DNA of 6,807 nt from an uncultured bacterium. GTDB lineage: Bacteria > Actinomycetota > Coriobacteriia > Coriobacteriales > Coriobacteriaceae. The stretch spans positions 1 through 6,807 of the forward strand of contig CAJMRP010000106.1 of assembly GCA_905215765.1 (NCBI GenBank), given 5' to 3'. Numbering within the stretch: position 1 is the stretch's first letter; the number at the start of each line of letters is the position of its first letter. A program made the translations under genes and the position numbers. The notes beneath the pieces were generated by a model. The model was given only the letters and a program-made list of their open reading frames with translations, was not told the origin of the DNA and ran no database searches. Below, piece after piece: positions 5,801-6,807 of this stretch.

Positions 5801-6466
5801 ATGCCACGCGAGACCAATGCCGCCAAACGCGAGCGCGCCGTTGAGGTGTGCGAGCGCCTCAACCGTCGCTATGGCCCGGTCGAGTGCTTTTTGGACCACG
5901 AGAATCCCTTTAGGCTGCTCATCGCGGTGCTTCTCTCGGCGCAGACGACCGACGCGCAGGTCAACAAGGTGACGCCGAAGCTGTTTTCCCAGTGGCCCAC
6001 GCCCGAGGCCATGGCGGGGGCGAGCGTGGCCGATGTGGCCGATACCATTAAGTCGCTCGGCTTTTATAAGAGTAAGGCCAAGCACGCCGTGGAGGCCGCG
6101 CAGATAATCGTCGCCGATTACGGCGGCGAGGTACCGGCCGACATGAAGGAGCTCGTCAAGCTGCCGGGCGTGGGGCGTAAAACGGCGAACATCGTGCTCA
6201 ACGTGGGGTTTGGCATCGTGGAAGGCATCGCGGTGGATACGCACGTCAACCGCATCGCACACCGCCTGATGTTGAGCCCCAAGACGCATGCCAAGGAGCC
6301 GCTCAAGACCGAGCAAGACCTGCTCAAGATTTTGCCGCACGAGTATTGGGAGTCGGTCAACCACCAGTGGATCACCTTTGGCCGCGAGATTTGCGACGCC
6401 CGCAAACCCAAGTGTGACGAGTGCCCGCTGGCAGATTTGTGCCCCAGCGTGCGCGTAGCGGGGTAG
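5801..6466 (+). CDS. nth: Endonuclease III (DNA glycosylase / AP lyase)
   Basis: The enzyme removes oxidised pyrimidines from DNA and cuts the backbone at the resulting abasic site, starting base excision repair. The 221-residue product has the usual family length and all key features. The helix-hairpin-helix LPGVGRKTAN (121-130) holds the catalytic Lys127, and AVDTH (144-148) holds the catalytic Asp146. The C-terminal 4Fe-4S ligands are Cys198, Cys205, Cys208 and Cys214 in the canonical C-X6-C-X2-C-X5-C spacing. It lacks the extra C-terminal domain of MutY. The ATG at 5801 is chosen because AGGAG (5791-5795) lies five bases before it; the in-frame ATG at 5777 has no such site. It lies between the ABC exporter gene and the probable mfd, all on the same strand. 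Confidence 0.96.
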   Translation: MPRETNAAKRERAVEVCERLNRRYGPVECFLDHENPFRLLIAVLLSAQTTDAQVNKVTPKLFSQWPTPEAMAGASVADVADTIKSLGFYKSKAKHAVEAAQIIVADYGGEVPADMKELVKLPGVGRKTANIVLNVGFGIVEGIAVDTHVNRIAHRLMLSPKTHAKEPLKTEQDLLKILPHEYWESVNHQWITFGREICDARKPKCDECPLADLCPSVRVAG

Positions 6467-6471
6467 GGCGG

Positions 6472-6496
6472 AACGCATCTTCGTCTGGCGTTTTTT
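6472..6496 (+). terminator. Weak possible terminator after nth
   Basis: A short stem, AACGC (6472-6476) with GCGTT (6488-6492), runs into six T residues (6491-6496) just six bases after the nth stop. The T-run is good but the stem is only five pairs and uses two of those T residues, so its strength is doubtful. Confidence 0.3.
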
Positions 6497-6514
6497 GCGG
6501 GGCTGGGTTTGCCC

Positions 6515-6545
6515 TTGAGCCGGAGTCCTCTCCATGCGCTACCAT
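6515..6545 (+). promoter_or_regulatory. Candidate promoter for the downstream gene
   Basis: TTGAGC (6515-6520) and TACCAT (6540-6545) are 19 bases apart. GACAAT at 6549-6554 is an alternative -10. Either would give a leader containing the hairpin at 6571-6593 before the start codon at 6624. Confidence 0.28.
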
Positions 6546-6570
6546 GACAGACAATGTATTTGACGTACGA

Positions 6571-6598
6571 CCCGCCGAGCTTGCCCCGGCGGGCTTTT
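6571..6598 (+). terminator. Intrinsic terminator or leader attenuator before mfd
   Basis: CCCGCCG (6571-6577) pairs perfectly with CGGCGGG (6587-6593) around a 9-nt loop and is followed by C and four T residues (6595-6598). It may simply end the nth transcript 105 bases after its stop. If the promoter candidate at 6515-6545 is real, it would instead lie in the leader of the next gene and could reduce its transcription. Confidence 0.6.
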
Positions 6599-6623
6599 GG
6601 CGTTGCAATGCCGGAGGAACAGC

Positions 6624-6807
6624 ATGCTCATTCACCGTATAGCCGCGCAGCTCTACACTGCCGAGGCGCTGCAGACCGTCGAGGCCGGACTCGATGCCGG
6701 CGAGGACGTGACGCTGGCTGTGTCGCAGTCGGGCCGCACGCTTATGGCGGCCGCCCAGTTTGCGCGCCGCCCGCGTCCCACGGTCTACATTGTGAGTGGC
6801 GAGGATG
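6624..6807 (+). CDS. mfd: Probable transcription-repair coupling factor Mfd, N-terminal fragment
   Basis: Only the first 61 codons are in the window; the frame stays open to the edge. The ATG at 6624 has an excellent ribosome site, GGAGGAA (6613-6619), four bases upstream. The visible protein has a short helical start, then a DVTLAVSQSGRTL stretch (28-40) and PTVYIVSGED (52-61). I read these as the opening strands of the UvrB-like N-terminal module of Mfd, which displaces stalled RNA polymerase and recruits UvrA to lesions. The match comes from remembered actinobacterial Mfd N-termini and from the repair neighbourhood, since no helicase motif is reached. Another protein with a UvrB-like N-terminal domain is the main alternative. 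Confidence 0.6.
   Translation, partial: MLIHRIAAQLYTAEALQTVEAGLDAGEDVTLAVSQSGRTLMAAAQFARRPRPTVYIVSGED

Noticed and set aside
4193..6535. A 780-codon open frame on the minus strand opposite the exporter and nth genes.
   Set aside because: It spans two strongly supported genes and their intergenic gap, its product is His/Arg/Ala-rich without recognisable domains, and it is what GC-rich third positions produce on the opposite strand.

Overview
The window reads as chromosomal DNA of a GC-rich, human-gut type actinobacterium. My best guess is Collinsella or a close relative in the Coriobacteriia. This rests on the GC-rich third codon positions of the housekeeping genes, strong GGAGG-type ribosome sites, and the style of the Nth, RmuC and Mfd proteins; no rRNA is present to settle it. 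All genes I accept lie on the + strand. There is no tRNA, rRNA, CRISPR array, transposase or phage gene.

The left third (1-2401) is accessory in character. A gene for an unrecognised multi-pass membrane protein (201-833) sits between two copies of an approximately 80-bp direct repeat (37-117 and 944-1021). Each copy consists of an invariant 28-nt core, an A/T-rich spacer and the same strong intrinsic terminator. A long GC-rich hairpin (851-936) precedes the second copy, and the first 36 bases of the window look like the right arm of a related hairpin before the first copy. Next come a gene-free stretch (834-1266) with several AGCTTTT boxes, a small Gln/Met-rich single-pass membrane protein gene (1267-1701), and a gene for a helix-turn-helix protein that probably starts at TTG (1838-2401), behind an A/T-rich inverted repeat that may be its operator.

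The right two thirds (2453-6807) are housekeeping: rmuC with its own terminator, a complete ABC exporter half-transporter, nth (endonuclease III), and the 5' end of what is most likely mfd (transcription-repair coupling factor), cut by the window edge. Three of these four genes act in DNA repair or recombination. The exporter between them has no evident link to repair.

I see no clearly new multi-gene system. The best lead is the composite hairpin, core and terminator element flanking the first gene, which could be a family of structured RNAs or a lineage-specific intergenic repeat. Second is the orphan HTH gene with its inverted repeat.
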